From the NCBI GenBank assembly GCA_900557695.1, contig USTP01000013.1, positions 1 through 16,564 of the forward strand: a stretch of 16,564 nt of DNA, given 5' to 3'. The stretch is from an uncultured Thermoanaerobacterales bacterium (GTDB lineage Bacteria; Bacillota; Clostridia; Christensenellales; UBA1242). Position 1 is the first letter of the stretch, and every line of letters starts with the position of its first letter. The notes under the pieces were generated by a model, which ran no database searches, had not been told where the DNA came from, and was given only the letters and a program-made list of their open reading frames with translations. Shown here piece by piece: positions 1 to 6,329 of the stretch. Position numbers and translations under genes: made by a program.

Positions 1-31
1 ATTTTGCACATTTAGCAAATTTTTATACACA

Positions 32-814
32 TTATAGTTTATTTACTCTTTTTCTTAAATCTATTTCTTCCAAACATGTTTTAATGCACAAAAGTTTTAA
101 GGCTTTTTCAATTTTTAGCCCTTTATAAATTTCATCCTTGCACGAGGTTATGTTGCTTAAGTTTACCGATAAACTTAAATAAAGACAATCTTTTAGCTGC
201 TCCTCATCGCTTTCTCCTAGCTGTAAATCGTCTAAATCAAGCAGCACTTCTTTAAACCGCAAGGAAATAACTTCAATTTGCCTATATAACGATGCAATAT
301 CAATTTCCCCTGTTTCGTAGCTTATGCACAAATTGTAAATCTCCTCTGTTATACTAGAAATATACTTAAAACTTGTTAAAAGCAGATTGTTTGCCTTAAT
401 CAACCTTTGATATTTTAAACTAATTTTCTCTGCATTTAAAGCGATAATAGAAGAATTTTCAAAACTAATGAGGTTTGCCTCTAAAACACTTGATGCTGCT
501 TTTTCTTTTAAATAAACAAAGCCAAGAACGCAAATTTCGTTTTGATAACTATACAAATATCCCGCTCCGCCAGAATTTATAATGCTTTCTTGAGCATTTA
601 TCGCCATTTGTTTGTTTTGGGTTTGGTAAAGCGAAAGAAGATAATATTTTCTACTACTAAATATACTGCCTTTTGCATTTAAAACAATACTATAAACTAT
701 AATAAATATTGTAATTAAAAATAACACACAAGCAAAAATGGCAAATAAATTTAATTTCTTTGACCTTTTCAAATAATAAAAAGAATAAAAACCGCTTGAA
801 TGTGTCAGTCCCAA
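32..814 (-). CDS. Membrane-anchored protein with SPOR-like segment, function unknown
   Basis: I do not recognise a named family. The roughly 260-residue product has a basic N-terminus (YYLKRSKK) followed by one strongly hydrophobic helix at about residues 22-45, so it is probably a single-pass membrane protein with most of the chain outside. Residues about 57-110 (starting KYYLLSLYQ, with a GGAGYLY centre) resemble the pattern of SPOR-like domains, which bind peptidoglycan; this is inference from pattern only. The remainder is alpha-helical and Leu/Ile/Glu-rich. The start is uncertain: TTG at 814 lies 13 nt from the only Shine-Dalgarno (AGGAG, 828-832), whereas an in-frame CTG at 820 lies at an ideal 7 nt. 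The stop is 31 bases from the contig edge. It is transcribed divergently from groES. Confidence 0.6.
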   Translation of the reverse strand: MGLTHSSGFYSFYYLKRSKKLNLFAIFACVLFLITIFIIVYSIVLNAKGSIFSSRKYYLLSLYQTQNKQMAINAQESIINSGGAGYLYSYQNEICVLGFVYLKEKAASSVLEANLISFENSSIIALNAEKISLKYQRLIKANNLLLTSFKYISSITEEIYNLCISYETGEIDIASLYRQIEVISLRFKEVLLDLDDLQLGESDEEQLKDCLYLSLSVNLSNITSCKDEIYKGLKIEKALKLLCIKTCLEEIDLRKRVNKL

Positions 815-836
815 AAGCAGAGTAACTCTCCTATAA

Positions 837-864
837 TTTATAATAAGTTAGAGTAAATTCTCAA
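837..864 (-). promoter_or_regulatory. Possible promoter of the SPOR-like gene
   Basis: On the minus strand TTGAGA (864-859) and TATAAA (842-837) are separated by 16 bp. The predicted transcription start (about 830) would cut into the Shine-Dalgarno, so the assignment is weak. Confidence 0.3.
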
Positions 865-948
865 TAAAGCATATGAGCTACTTTTTAAATTTTTGCAAAA
901 AACAATAGAATATTACAAATCTTCTTGTTTTTTCTTAAATTTTAAAAG

Positions 949-976
949 GTGAAATAAGCTTTAAAAATTCTATACT
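949..976 (+). promoter_or_regulatory. Probable groES-groEL promoter
   Basis: A good -10 (TATACT, 971-976) follows a weak -35 (GTGAAA, 949-954) at 16 bp. The leader would be only about 14 nt, ending in the AAGGAG site at 984-989. Short leaders are also predicted for the patatin and era genes here. I see no CIRCE inverted repeat (TTAGCACTC-N9-GAGTGCTAA) and no CtsR heptads anywhere in 815-996, so HrcA or CtsR control is not supported by the sequence. Confidence 0.4.
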
Positions 977-996
977 AAGATATAAGGAGATAAACT

Positions 997-1281
997 ATGA
1001 AAATTAAACCACTATTTGATAGAGTTGTTGTGGAAGAAGAAAATACAAGCACAACAAAAAGCGGAATTTACCTTGGAAATTCTGGTGGAGATAATCCTAA
1101 GATAGGAAAAGTTTTATATGTTGGCGAGGGAAATGAAAACCAAGACGGAAAGAAAAGCACTATGTATGTTAAGCCAGGCGATAAGGTTTTATATGGCAAA
1201 TTTGCTGGAGTTGATGCTGTTATAGACAAAAAACAAGTTTTTATTATTAGGCAAACCGATATTTTGGCAATCATTGATTAA
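997..1281 (+). CDS. groES: Co-chaperonin GroES (Hsp10)
   Basis: GroES forms the heptameric lid that closes the GroEL folding chamber in the cytoplasm. The 94-residue length is normal. Diagnostic segments are the start PLFDRVVV, the mobile loop at residues 17-33 (KSGIYLGNS) and the motif KPGDKVLYGKFAG at about 59-71. The mobile loop normally carries Gly-Gly-Ile-Val-Leu, whose hydrophobic tripeptide docks on GroEL; here it reads Ser-Gly-Ile-Tyr-Leu. The ATG at 997 has AAGGAG seven bases upstream. groEL follows after 33 bp, with no terminator between them, so the two form one operon. Confidence 0.97.
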   Translation: MKIKPLFDRVVVEEENTSTTKSGIYLGNSGGDNPKIGKVLYVGEGNENQDGKKSTMYVKPGDKVLYGKFAGVDAVIDKKQVFIIRQTDILAIID

Positions 1282-1314
1282 AATCAAACATATACTTTAT
1301 AGGGAGAAAATATA

Positions 1315-2910
1315 ATGAGTAAAGAAATTTTATATGGAGAAGAAGCAAGAAAGGCTCTAGAAAGAGGTGCCTTAAAGGTTGCCAGCGCAGTTAAACTAAC
1401 GCTTGGTCCAAAAGGAAGAAATGTTGTTTTAGATAGAAAGTATATCTCACCACTAGTAACAAACGATGGTGTTACAATTGCAAAAGACATAGTTTTGCCC
1501 TGCCCCTTTGAAAACATGGGCGCAACTTTAATAAAAGAGGCAAGTTCTAAAACCAACGATATGGCTGGAGATGGAACAACCACCGCAACTATCATTGCCG
1601 AAAGCATTATTAAGGAGGGGCAAAAAGCCATAGCTTTTGGAGCAAGTCCTGTGCTACTTAAAAAAGGAATTGAAAGAGCAAGCAATATTGTTATAAACAA
1701 ACTAAAAGAGATTAGCACGCCAGTATCCTCTTTTGAGAGCGTAAAAAATGTTGCAAGCATATCTGCTGGCGATGAAGAAATTGGAAAGTTGATAAGTGAA
1801 GCTTTCGAAAAAGTTGGCAAAGACGGAACTGTAACTCTTGGCGACTCTTCCACCGATAAAACCTATCTTGAGCTTTCTAAAGGTATGAGCTTTGAACGAG
1901 GCTACTTGTCCCCCTACATGGTAACCGACACCGAAAAGATGATAGCCTCGTTAACCGACCCCTACATTCTTGTAACCGACAAAAAAATTACAAACATAGC
2001 AGAACTCTTACCAGTGTTAGAGCCTGTTATGAAGTCAGGCAGACCACTTCTTATAATTGCCGATGATATACAGCAAGAAGCTCTTTCTGCCCTAGTTTTA
2101 AACAAACTTCGCGGAACATTTTTGTGCGCTATGGTTAAAGCACCTTTGTTTGGCGAAAAAAGAATTGATATGCTTGAAGACATTGCAGTTTTAACGGGTG
2201 CCACTTTTATTTCATCAAGCCTTTATATCGATTTCCAAAATGTTGACACTGCCTGCCTTGGTCAAGCTAGTAGCGCCATTATATCTAAAGACAAAACTTC
2301 AATAATTGGCGGCAAGGGCAACCAAGATGTAATTGAATCGCATAAAAACAAAATTCGAGAGCAACTTGCAAATGCTAACGAAGAGTATGATACAACTAGA
2401 TTCAAAGAACGGCTAGCAAAACTATCAAATGGTGTTGGCGTTATTAAGGTTGGTGCTCCAACAGAAGCTGAGGCTGGCGAGAAGAAACTAAGAATTGAAG
2501 ACGCTATATCTGCCGTTGTTGCAAGTTATAAAAGTGGAATTGTGCCAGGTGGAGGAACGGCATATCTATATGCAAAAGAAGAGTTAGAGAAACTTACTTT
2601 AGCACTTGAAAAAGAGGAAAAATATGGTTCTGAAATTATAGCAAAAGCAATTGAATCACCATTTAAACAAATCGCTTTAAATGCAGGTAAAGAACCTGCT
2701 CCTTTACTTGAAAAATTTTATAGCCAACCTCTTGGAGTTGGTTATGACGCATTAAATGATAGGTTTGTTGATATGCTTAAAGAAGGAATTATAGACCCCG
2801 CCGAGGTTGAAATCTGTGCTCTAAATAATGCAGTTTCTGTAGCCACAGCCATTCTTTCAACCGAGTGCATTGTGGCAGATATTGAGGATAAAAAAAGTGA
2901 AAACAGCTAA
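1315..2910 (+). CDS. groEL: Chaperonin GroEL (Hsp60)
   Basis: This is the ATP-driven folding chamber, a double heptameric ring in the cytoplasm. The conserved ATP site is intact: LGPKGRNV at 30-37, TNDGVT with Asp51, DGTTTAT starting at Asp86, the hydrolytic Asp396 in RIEDAIS, and VPGGGTA at 410-416. The equatorial signature GIIDPAEV is at 491-498. The 531-residue product is a little short because it ends in an acidic/polar DKKSENS and lacks the C-terminal Gly-Gly-Met tail that usually projects into the cavity. The apical domain is divergent: VKAPLFGEKR replaces the usual VKAPGFGDRR at about 274-283. AGGGAG sits eight bases before the ATG. A hairpin terminator follows directly. Confidence 0.97.
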   Translation: MSKEILYGEEARKALERGALKVASAVKLTLGPKGRNVVLDRKYISPLVTNDGVTIAKDIVLPCPFENMGATLIKEASSKTNDMAGDGTTTATIIAESIIKEGQKAIAFGASPVLLKKGIERASNIVINKLKEISTPVSSFESVKNVASISAGDEEIGKLISEAFEKVGKDGTVTLGDSSTDKTYLELSKGMSFERGYLSPYMVTDTEKMIASLTDPYILVTDKKITNIAELLPVLEPVMKSGRPLLIIADDIQQEALSALVLNKLRGTFLCAMVKAPLFGEKRIDMLEDIAVLTGATFISSSLYIDFQNVDTACLGQASSAIISKDKTSIIGGKGNQDVIESHKNKIREQLANANEEYDTTRFKERLAKLSNGVGVIKVGAPTEAEAGEKKLRIEDAISAVVASYKSGIVPGGGTAYLYAKEELEKLTLALEKEEKYGSEIIAKAIESPFKQIALNAGKEPAPLLEKFYSQPLGVGYDALNDRFVDMLKEGIIDPAEVEICALNNAVSVATAILSTECIVADIEDKKSENS

Positions 2911-2914
2911 AAAT

Positions 2915-2947
2915 AAAAAACCAAAGCTAAAAAGCTTTGGTTTTTTT
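2915..2947 (+). terminator. Bidirectional rho-independent terminator after groEL
   Basis: An 8-bp stem (CCAAAGCT at 2921-2928 with AGCTTTGG at 2933-2940) closes an AAAA loop. It is flanked by an A-run at 2915-2920 and a T-run at 2941-2947, so it can end groEL on the plus strand and also the converging coiled-coil gene on the minus strand, whose stop is at 2992. Confidence 0.9.
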
Positions 2948-2991
2948 ATTTGTAAAATTTCTATCATTTTAATCAAATTTTTGCATTTGAC

Positions 2992-3729
2992 TTAATTTCC
3001 AATTAAGTCTTTCATAATGTCTTCTAGGCTATCTGTTGGGTTAAGTGCTTCTTCAAAGTCAAACCCGCTATCTCCCACTGGTGGATAAACATCATCTCCC
3101 GAAGCCTTTTTCTTTTTGAGATTATTCTCAATATCCTTAAGGTTTTCCGACTTGTTTTTCTTTGGCCTGCCCCTACCTCTTGTTGCATTGTCACCAATCT
3201 TCATGTTAAACTCACGAATTAGCCTTGAATATCTTTCGTCTAGCTCGGTTTTCTTTTTGTCTTTAATTATACTTAGTCTATTTATTTCCTCTTCATGGGC
3301 TTTCTCTGCATCAGATAGTGGGCTAGAAGAAACAAGATCCTCCATTTCTAGCATTGCATCTATAGTTTTACTAAGTTCGTCTTTAAATTGGTTTAATTTT
3401 TCCTTATCTTCAGGTTCATATTTAGTTTTAAGTTCACTAAAAAAGCTATCCCACTTTTCTGCAAGTCGAGCAAGCCTTTCTATTTCCATGGCGCATCTAG
3501 ACCTTGTGGTTGTTTCTAAAAACTTGGCCTTTCTTTCAGATAAAACAAGTAGCCTTGAAATAGACTTCTCTTTTTTCTTATATTCCTCAAGTTCTTTAGA
3601 AAGCTTTGCATTTTCCCTTCTTTCTTTCTCTATTCGTTCAGCTTGCTTAGAAAGAGCAATTTCACTGTCTGTTAAAAGCTTTCTAACATAATCATCAACT
3701 TCACTCTGCGTGTAGTACTTCTTTGCCAT
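2992..3729 (-). CDS. Coiled-coil protein with AT-hook motif, function unknown
   Basis: I chose the ATG at 3729 (245 residues, MAKKYYTQ) rather than the upstream start at 3768. A purine-rich AAGGAG/GGGGG stretch stands 4-15 bases before it, and the extra 13 residues (MLRVKNLRRRRGK) would be read only from inside lgt. Even so the gene overlaps the end of lgt by 29 bp, which suggests translational coupling. Residues about 20-75 and 140-175 are highly charged heptad-like helices. Residues 184-191 (RGRGRPKK) contain the Arg-Gly-Arg-Pro core of an AT-hook, which binds the minor groove of AT-rich DNA. The C-terminal 25 residues are acidic (FEEALNPTDSLEDIM). The N-terminal SEVDDYV recalls DivIVA-like starts, but that is weak. 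A DNA-binding or cell-division scaffold is possible; nothing proves it. Confidence 0.7.
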   Translation of the reverse strand: MAKKYYTQSEVDDYVRKLLTDSEIALSKQAERIEKERRENAKLSKELEEYKKKEKSISRLLVLSERKAKFLETTTRSRCAMEIERLARLAEKWDSFFSELKTKYEPEDKEKLNQFKDELSKTIDAMLEMEDLVSSSPLSDAEKAHEEEINRLSIIKDKKKTELDERYSRLIREFNMKIGDNATRGRGRPKKNKSENLKDIENNLKKKKASGDDVYPPVGDSGFDFEEALNPTDSLEDIMKDLIGN

Positions 3730-4519
3730 TTTCCCCCTTCTCCTTCTTAAGTTTTTTACTCTTAACAAATGTTACAATAACATAAATCAAAATTGCAATT
3801 CCCGCTAAAATCATCATTAGGCTAAGAAGCCTTGAAATTTGAATATTACCAAGCTTTAAAATATACTCAGCCTGCCTTCTTGGCTCTAAGAAGAACCTAA
3901 CCGTTCCGTAGTAAACAAGGTAACTACCAGTTGCTATACCCTTTATATCTAATTTCCAATATAAGCTAATTAGTAAAACAAATCCCAGCAAGTTTAAAAC
4001 ACTTTCATAGAAAAACAGCGCCTCATAGTAAACTCCGTTAATATTAACAGCAAATGGGAAAAACTGAAAAGATGGATTAGTTATTTCTTGCCCATAAAGT
4101 TCTCCGTTAAAATAGTTGCCCCACCTGCCTATAGCCTGCGCAAGAATTAACACAACAACTAAAACATCTGCAAGTGCAAAAAAGTTGTATTTTTTTATAG
4201 CACAAAGAATAGTAAGCCCTATTCCTCCACCTATAACCGCACCAATTATGCTCATTCCACCTTCACGAAACTTAAAGTAGTCGGCTATACTTAAACCACT
4301 ATCAAACAGCACTGAAAACAGCCTTGCACAAATTATTCCAAGAGGCAAAATTGCAATTAGTATTTCATAAGGAACATTGCTTGATAGCCCTTTTCGCTTA
4401 CACAAAGGAAAAGCAAGCAAAAAAGCAACCAAAATACCAAGGGTTATGAAAATTCCATACCAATAGATATCAACCCCGAAAATAGTAAACGCAACTCTAG
4501 ACCCCAATAAATTCGTCAT
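3701..4519 (-). CDS. lgt: Prolipoprotein diacylglyceryl transferase Lgt
   Basis: Lgt moves a diacylglyceryl group from phosphatidylglycerol to the lipobox cysteine of prelipoproteins at the outer face of the cytoplasmic membrane, the first step of lipoprotein maturation. The 272-residue protein is multi-pass. The signature IGRWGNYFNGELYG (residues 130-143) includes Arg132 and Asn135, matching E. coli Arg143 and Asn146. Tyr21 in YWYG matches Tyr26. Arg208 and Glu212 in VRFFLEPRRQ match Arg239 and Glu243. In the GG-M-S-I-I-G segment at 87-93, Ile92 stands where E. coli has His103 and many Bacillota have His or Tyr. The C-terminal tail is Lys/Glu-rich. No Shine-Dalgarno precedes the ATG; see the promoter entry. 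The stop is TGA. Confidence 0.96.
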   Translation of the reverse strand: MTNLLGSRVAFTIFGVDIYWYGIFITLGILVAFLLAFPLCKRKGLSSNVPYEILIAILPLGIICARLFSVLFDSGLSIADYFKFREGGMSIIGAVIGGGIGLTILCAIKKYNFFALADVLVVVLILAQAIGRWGNYFNGELYGQEITNPSFQFFPFAVNINGVYYEALFFYESVLNLLGFVLLISLYWKLDIKGIATGSYLVYYGTVRFFLEPRRQAEYILKLGNIQISRLLSLMMILAGIAILIYVIVTFVKSKKLKKEKGENGKEVLHAE

Positions 4520-4525
4520 ATAAAT

Positions 4526-4554
4526 ATTATATTAAATCATTAAAATTATGTCAA
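4526..4554 (-). promoter_or_regulatory. Perfect consensus promoter of lgt, leaderless transcript predicted
   Basis: On the minus strand TTGACA (4554-4549), a 17-bp spacer and TATAAT (4531-4526) all match the consensus exactly. The next six bases (ATTTAT) run straight into the ATG of lgt, so the expected transcription start is at or within a base or two of the A at 4519. No Shine-Dalgarno is present, which agrees with a leaderless mRNA. Confidence 0.85.
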
Positions 4555-4661
4555 CCACTTGCAAAACACAAGTAAATTATATTTATTTGCAAATTTAGTG
4601 GCAATTTTCCTTTTTCTTTACAACTTTTTACACTTAAACAAATTTTTATGCATAATTTTGT

Positions 4662-4692
4662 TAAAAATAAAAACTCTCTTGTTAGAGAGTTT
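4662..4692 (-). terminator. Terminator of the 74-residue gene
   Basis: On the minus strand AAACTCTCT (4692-4684), a 4-nt loop and AGAGAGTTT (4679-4671) are followed by a T-rich run. The stem begins inside the stop codon of the gene at 4691. Confidence 0.85.
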
Positions 4693-4915
4693 ATGCTCCT
4701 GGCTCAATGCCAGCCTCATCAGTTTTTTTAGGTGTTTTTCTTAATTTTAAAGCTTTTACCCTTTGCTCTTCTTTAAGTTTAGCGTCCCTTTGATTGATAA
4801 ATTCGGTTAGCTTTGCTTGGTAGCCAGAGCCATGCAAATAGTCGTCTGCCTGCCTCTCTCCATCTTTTCTAACAAGAGTGTCGCCATCTATCCAAATTTT
4901 TCTAACTTTTTTCAT
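4691..4915 (-). CDS. Small basic protein of unknown function
   Basis: This 74-residue product is not a family I recognise. It is soluble and highly charged: an N-terminal beta-like segment (VRKIWIDGDTLVRKD), a helical middle with many Lys and Glu, and a flexible tail rich in Lys, Thr and Pro. There are no Cys, no membrane segment and no signal peptide. It looks real because it has a Shine-Dalgarno (AGGGGAG, 4924-4930) nine bases from the ATG, a near-consensus promoter directly upstream and its own terminator, so it is a complete single-gene transcription unit. Confidence 0.7.
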   Translation of the reverse strand: MKKVRKIWIDGDTLVRKDGERQADDYLHGSGYQAKLTEFINQRDAKLKEEQRVKALKLRKTPKKTDEAGIEPGA

Positions 4916-4945
4916 AAGAGTTGCTCCCCTACTTTTGTCTCTGTG

Positions 4946-4974
4946 ATTATACTATGAAATGCTTAATTTGTAAA
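4946..4974 (-). promoter_or_regulatory. Promoter of the 74-residue gene
   Basis: On the minus strand TTTACA (4974-4969), a 17-bp spacer and TATAAT (4951-4946) are found. The transcription start is expected near 4939, giving a leader of about 24 nt that contains the AGGGGAG site. Confidence 0.8.
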
Positions 4975-4990
4975 TATCTTTAAAGATTTT

Positions 4991-5515
4991 TTAATTAACT
5001 TGATAATACGACTTTATTTGCCTTAATATTTCACTTGTTAGTTTTAAAGCAGACCCACTTGATGCCAAAATAACAATATCTGCACCTTTCTTTAAATTCT
5101 CTATACGCTCATCAATTCTTGCTGGCGGTATGTTAAAAAAATTTTTTTCTTCCTTAGTAGCATACTTTTCTCTATCCAGTTTGCACTTTACTTTAGATGC
5201 AGGAACATGCAAATATATTAAAAGACAATTCTCTTTTACTGCTTTAATATTTGTTTTAAGTTCCGCCATGCCACTTTCTAGATGAATAACAGTTTCGCAA
5301 AAGCCCGCAACATATTTAAGCATTCCCTTTTCTTTTTTGCGGTAATATTTTTCGCCATACTCCTTTAGCATTGTAGGGAAAGACCTTGGTATGTTGTCAA
5401 ACTCAAATAATTCTAAACAGTCAAAAAAATGCATGTCTAACTCTTCAGCAAGAAGTTTTGCTATTTCGTAGGACTGTTTGCGGTTCAAACCAACTATGGC
5501 AATATTTTGAACCAT
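4991..5515 (-). CDS. Shikimate-kinase-like P-loop protein with degenerate active site
   Basis: The 174-residue chain follows the shikimate kinase layout: opening strand NIAIVGL, a helix (YEIAKLLAEELDM), strand HFFDC, the YGEKYYRKKE segment that mirrors GExxFRxxE, a late strand LLIYLHVPA and the C-terminal helix. The catalytic features are gone. Residues 9-17 read GLNRKQSYE where GxxGxGKST is expected. Only the first Asp of DxD remains (Asp32, then Leu34). The Gly-Gly-Gly shikimate loop is replaced around residue 71 (GFCETV). It therefore should not bind ATP in the usual way and is probably a pseudo-kinase with a regulatory or scaffold role; no aro genes lie nearby. AAGGAG is eight bases before the ATG, and a promoter lies just upstream. 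Confidence 0.6.
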   Translation of the reverse strand: MVQNIAIVGLNRKQSYEIAKLLAEELDMHFFDCLELFEFDNIPRSFPTMLKEYGEKYYRKKEKGMLKYVAGFCETVIHLESGMAELKTNIKAVKENCLLIYLHVPASKVKCKLDREKYATKEEKNFFNIPPARIDERIENLKKGADIVILASSGSALKLTSEILRQIKSYYQVN

Positions 5516-5545
5516 ATTCTTTGCTCCTTAGAATTTATATATGAA

Positions 5546-5575
5546 ATTATAACATATCAAAAAAACAAAATGCAA
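5546..5575 (-). promoter_or_regulatory. Promoter of the shikimate-kinase-like gene
   Basis: On the minus strand TTGCAT (5575-5570), an 18-bp spacer and a perfect TATAAT (5551-5546) precede the gene, with the expected start about 24 nt ahead of the ATG. Confidence 0.65.
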
Positions 5576-5616
5576 CAGTAAATTACGCATTTTCATCCAC
5601 ACGCACAATTATAAGT

Positions 5617-5644
5617 AAAAAAAGAACTTATAAAGTTCTTTTTT
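5617..5644 (-). terminator. Terminator of the nrdD-trxB-nrdG operon
   Basis: AAGAACTT (5640-5633 on the minus strand) pairs with AAGTTCTT (5629-5622) across a 3-nt loop, and a T7 run follows (5623-5617). The stem starts within the nrdG stop codon. Confidence 0.85.
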
Positions 5645-6329
5645 AATATCCCCTTAAATGCACATTTTTAATCGTTTGGCTTAAAATGTTCTTAAACTCT
5701 AGCACCTTTGATTTTTTTATTTCTGTTAACCCACCTTGTATTGTATACCCGCTGTCTACAAACTTTTGAAGATACAGCGTTTTTGCACCCTTTAAGTCTT
5801 CAGCTAAGCTTTTAATATCGCTTTCGCTGTGAAACTCATTGACAAGAGTTGTTCTAAGCTCATAGGGCACGCTTGAGGTTTCTAGAATTCTTAAACTCTC
5901 TTTTATTTTATCAACCTGAGGATTTTTAACACCAGTTATTAAAGAATAGTTATTAAAACTATTTTTTATATCCATGGCAACATAGTCTAAAAGCTTTTTA
6001 TCTATCAGGTTCTTTAAAACTTCAGGCCGCGTGCCGTTTGTGTCTAACTTAACTTTAAGACCCATGCCTTTAACCGCCCTTATAAAGTCTTCAAGGTCGG
6101 GTTGCAAAGTAGGCTCGCCACCACTAATTGTTACGGCGTCTAAAAGCCCTTTTCGGCTTTCTATATAGTTTAAAACCTCTTTGCTGTCTAGTTTCGAAAC
6201 CTCATGTTTAACAATTTCAGGGTTATGGCAAAACGGACACAGAAAGTTACAGCCTCCAGTGAACACTGTTGCACATATATAGCCCTCATAATCTACAAGG
6301 GAAACTTTTTCTAGCCCTAGTATTTCCAT
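5643..6329 (-). CDS. nrdG: Anaerobic ribonucleotide reductase activating enzyme NrdG (radical SAM)
   Basis: NrdG uses a 4Fe-4S cluster and S-adenosylmethionine to place a glycyl radical on NrdD under anaerobic conditions. The cluster motif is Cys27-Cys31-Cys34 (CNFLCPFCHN), followed by the SAM-binding SGGEPTLQ at about residues 69-76 and DTNGTRP near 96-102. At 228 residues it is the longer form with a C-terminal region (QKFVDSGYTIQGG), also seen in PflA-like activases, but the NrdD partner in the same operon supports the NrdG call. The ATG overlaps the trxB stop codon by one base (TAATG) with GAGGGTG just upstream, so translation is coupled. It is the last gene of the operon. Confidence 0.92.
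   Translation of the reverse strand: MEILGLEKVSLVDYEGYICATVFTGGCNFLCPFCHNPEIVKHEVSKLDSKEVLNYIESRKGLLDAVTISGGEPTLQPDLEDFIRAVKGMGLKVKLDTNGTRPEVLKNLIDKKLLDYVAMDIKNSFNNYSLITGVKNPQVDKIKESLRILETSSVPYELRTTLVNEFHSESDIKSLAEDLKGAKTLYLQKFVDSGYTIQGGLTEIKKSKVLEFKNILSQTIKNVHLRGY

Noticed and set aside
815..996. CIRCE or CtsR operator upstream of groES
   Set aside because: No TTAGCACTC-N9-GAGTGCTAA repeat or GGTCAAA heptads are present; the small palindromic-looking pieces do not match.
1284..1853. Long minus-strand open frame opposite groEL
   Set aside because: It is a mirror of groEL coding bias with no ribosome site or family resemblance; the same holds for the plus-strand frame at 3116-3691 opposite the coiled-coil gene and for the other antisense frames.
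3730..3768. Longer start of the coiled-coil protein
   Set aside because: It lies fully inside lgt and has no better ribosome site; the AAGGAG stretch belongs to the ATG at 3729.
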